A stretch of DNA of 32,664 bases from an uncultured Oscillospiraceae bacterium. Lineage in GTDB: Bacteria; Bacillota; Clostridia; Oscillospirales; Oscillospiraceae. The translations under genes and the position numbers were made by a program. A model generated the notes under the pieces. It was given only the letters and a program-made list of their open reading frames with translations, was not told where the DNA came from and made no database searches. The stretch lies in the NCBI GenBank assembly GCA_947631595.1, contig CANRLZ010000014.1, positions 1 to 32,664 on the forward strand. Reading direction: 5' to 3'. Position 1 is the first letter of the stretch. Every line of letters starts with the position of its first letter. Shown here one piece after another: positions 32,351 through 32,664 of the stretch.

Positions 32351-32378
32351 AAAAAAAAGCAGGGCGTTTTCGCCCTGC
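32351..32378 (-). terminator. Rho-independent terminator, downstream hairpin flanking repeat copy 2
   Basis: On the minus strand, GCAGGGCG and CGCCCTGC (32359-32378) enclose AAAA and are followed by eight T (32351-32358). It is a textbook terminator for the minus-strand gene ending at 32617. The 209-bp repeat now lies between that gene and this terminator. Confidence 0.88.
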
Positions 32379-32380
32379 CT

Positions 32381-32589
32381 GAGACTGTCAAAGAAGCGGT
32401 CAGACCGCTTCTTTGACATTTTTTGCGGCCCGCTGCAGCGCACTCCCCGGCCGCCGCGAGGGCGGCCGACTCGCACGTTTGCGGGCCGAGATGTATTTTT
32501 TCCGACGTACACGCCGCCGGAAAAAATTTCCTATGAGTCTTTCGCGCCTAGCGGCGCGAAACTCTGCGAGGCTTTTTTGACAAGCTGAG
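32381..32589 (-). repeat. 209-bp structured interspersed repeat, copy 2 (inverted relative to copy 1)
   Basis: On the minus strand it reads CTCAGCTTGTC to GACAGTCTC and aligns with 123-331 without gaps. The only differences are at 32402-32403, in the loop of the terminal hairpin (stem 32386-32418), where the stem is kept. It lies between two identical 22-bp direct copies of a terminator hairpin (32359-32380 and 32590-32611). Relative to the preceding gene its orientation is the same as in copy 1. The change in copy 2 creates an earlier stop in the frame that is open in copy 1, which argues against a protein product. Confidence 0.9.
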
Positions 32590-32609
32590 GCAGGGCGTTT
32601 TCGCCCTGC
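32590..32609 (-). terminator. Upstream duplicate of the terminator hairpin, right flank of repeat copy 2
   Basis: Identical to the hairpin at 32359-32378, lying 7 bases past the stop of the minus-strand gene. It has no T-run because the repeat starts at once. Confidence 0.75.
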
Positions 32610-32616
32610 CTCGCGG

Positions 32617-32664
32617 TCAGTCCTCCGCCTGGGTGCGCTTCGCCGCGGCCACGAACTCCCGGAA
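32617..32664 (-). CDS. 3' end of an unidentified minus-strand gene
   Basis: The last 15 codons are visible (FREFVAAAKRTQAED), with TGA at 32617-32619. It runs off the right edge. There is too little to assign a family. It points the same way as the hydrogenase but is separated from it by the repeat and a terminator. Confidence 0.6.
   Translation of the reverse strand, partial: FREFVAAAKRTQAED

Noticed and set aside
30789..32588. 599-codon plus-strand frame over the hydrogenase and repeat copy 2
   Set aside because: It is antisense to the hydrogenase for most of its length, and the C-terminal part is a translated repeat. No start signal.

Overview
The window looks like a chromosomal segment of a GC-rich, low-T Firmicute of the Oscillospiraceae type (Flavonifractor / Pseudoflavonifractor / Lawsonibacter-like; this placement is inference). 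Supporting signs are strong AAGGAGG-type ribosome binding sites, TTGACA/TATAAT sigma-A promoters, T-box control of alaS, the WalRK gene cluster, an S-layer-homology cellulase and a ferredoxin-type [FeFe]-hydrogenase. Most of the window is well-conserved housekeeping DNA. The large open frames on the opposite strand of genes are GC-driven shadows and are omitted.

Layout. The left edge has the tail of a plus-strand gene, then a 209-bp structured repeat between two copies of a hairpin. Next come rpe-recR (minus, overlapping) and a threonine ammonia-lyase (minus). Divergent from it is an envelope operon: xpaC, telA, a LemA-like gene, a TPM-domain gene, and a DUF975-type membrane protein with a zinc ribbon. 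A secreted SLH-CBM2-GH5 cellulase follows, with an unrecognised three-helix membrane protein and a PduO-type cobalamin adenosyltransferase. A perfect-consensus promoter then drives ylxM-ffh-rpsP-khpA, followed by rimM-trmD; rplS, the usual next gene, is absent. A short promoter-terminator unit and a T-box leader precede alaS. A DUF4250 small gene, a HIT protein and a Nudix hydrolase lead into walR-walK-yycH-yycI, then murA, walJ and rlmH. Phosphoglucomutase and a DUF815 ATPase follow. The minus-strand [FeFe]-hydrogenase, the second copy of the repeat and the tail of another minus-strand gene close the window.

How the genes work together. Two blocks serve the envelope (WalRK with its YycH/YycI regulators, WalJ and MurA; XpaC/TelA/LemA/TPM). 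One block serves protein targeting and translation (SRP, S16, tRNA/rRNA modification, AlaRS). Others serve carbon and energy metabolism (Rpe, IlvA, Pgm, hydrogenase).

Most unusual content. A 209-bp non-coding-looking repeat occurs at both ends of the window in inverted orientation, with 207 of 209 positions identical. The only two differences fall in the loop of its terminal hairpin. At each site the repeat sits exactly between two direct copies of a locus-specific, terminator-like hairpin (33 bp with two loop changes at the left site; 22 bp identical at the right site). This is what insertion into an intrinsic terminator with duplication of the whole hairpin would leave. It is my best candidate for a previously undescribed mobile or structured element. 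Secondary points of interest are a dyad that hides the pgm ribosome binding site only in read-through mRNA, a promoter that runs into a terminator about 50 bp later upstream of alaS, a compact alaS T-box, and a divergent hydrogenase with an inverted repeat over its -35 box.
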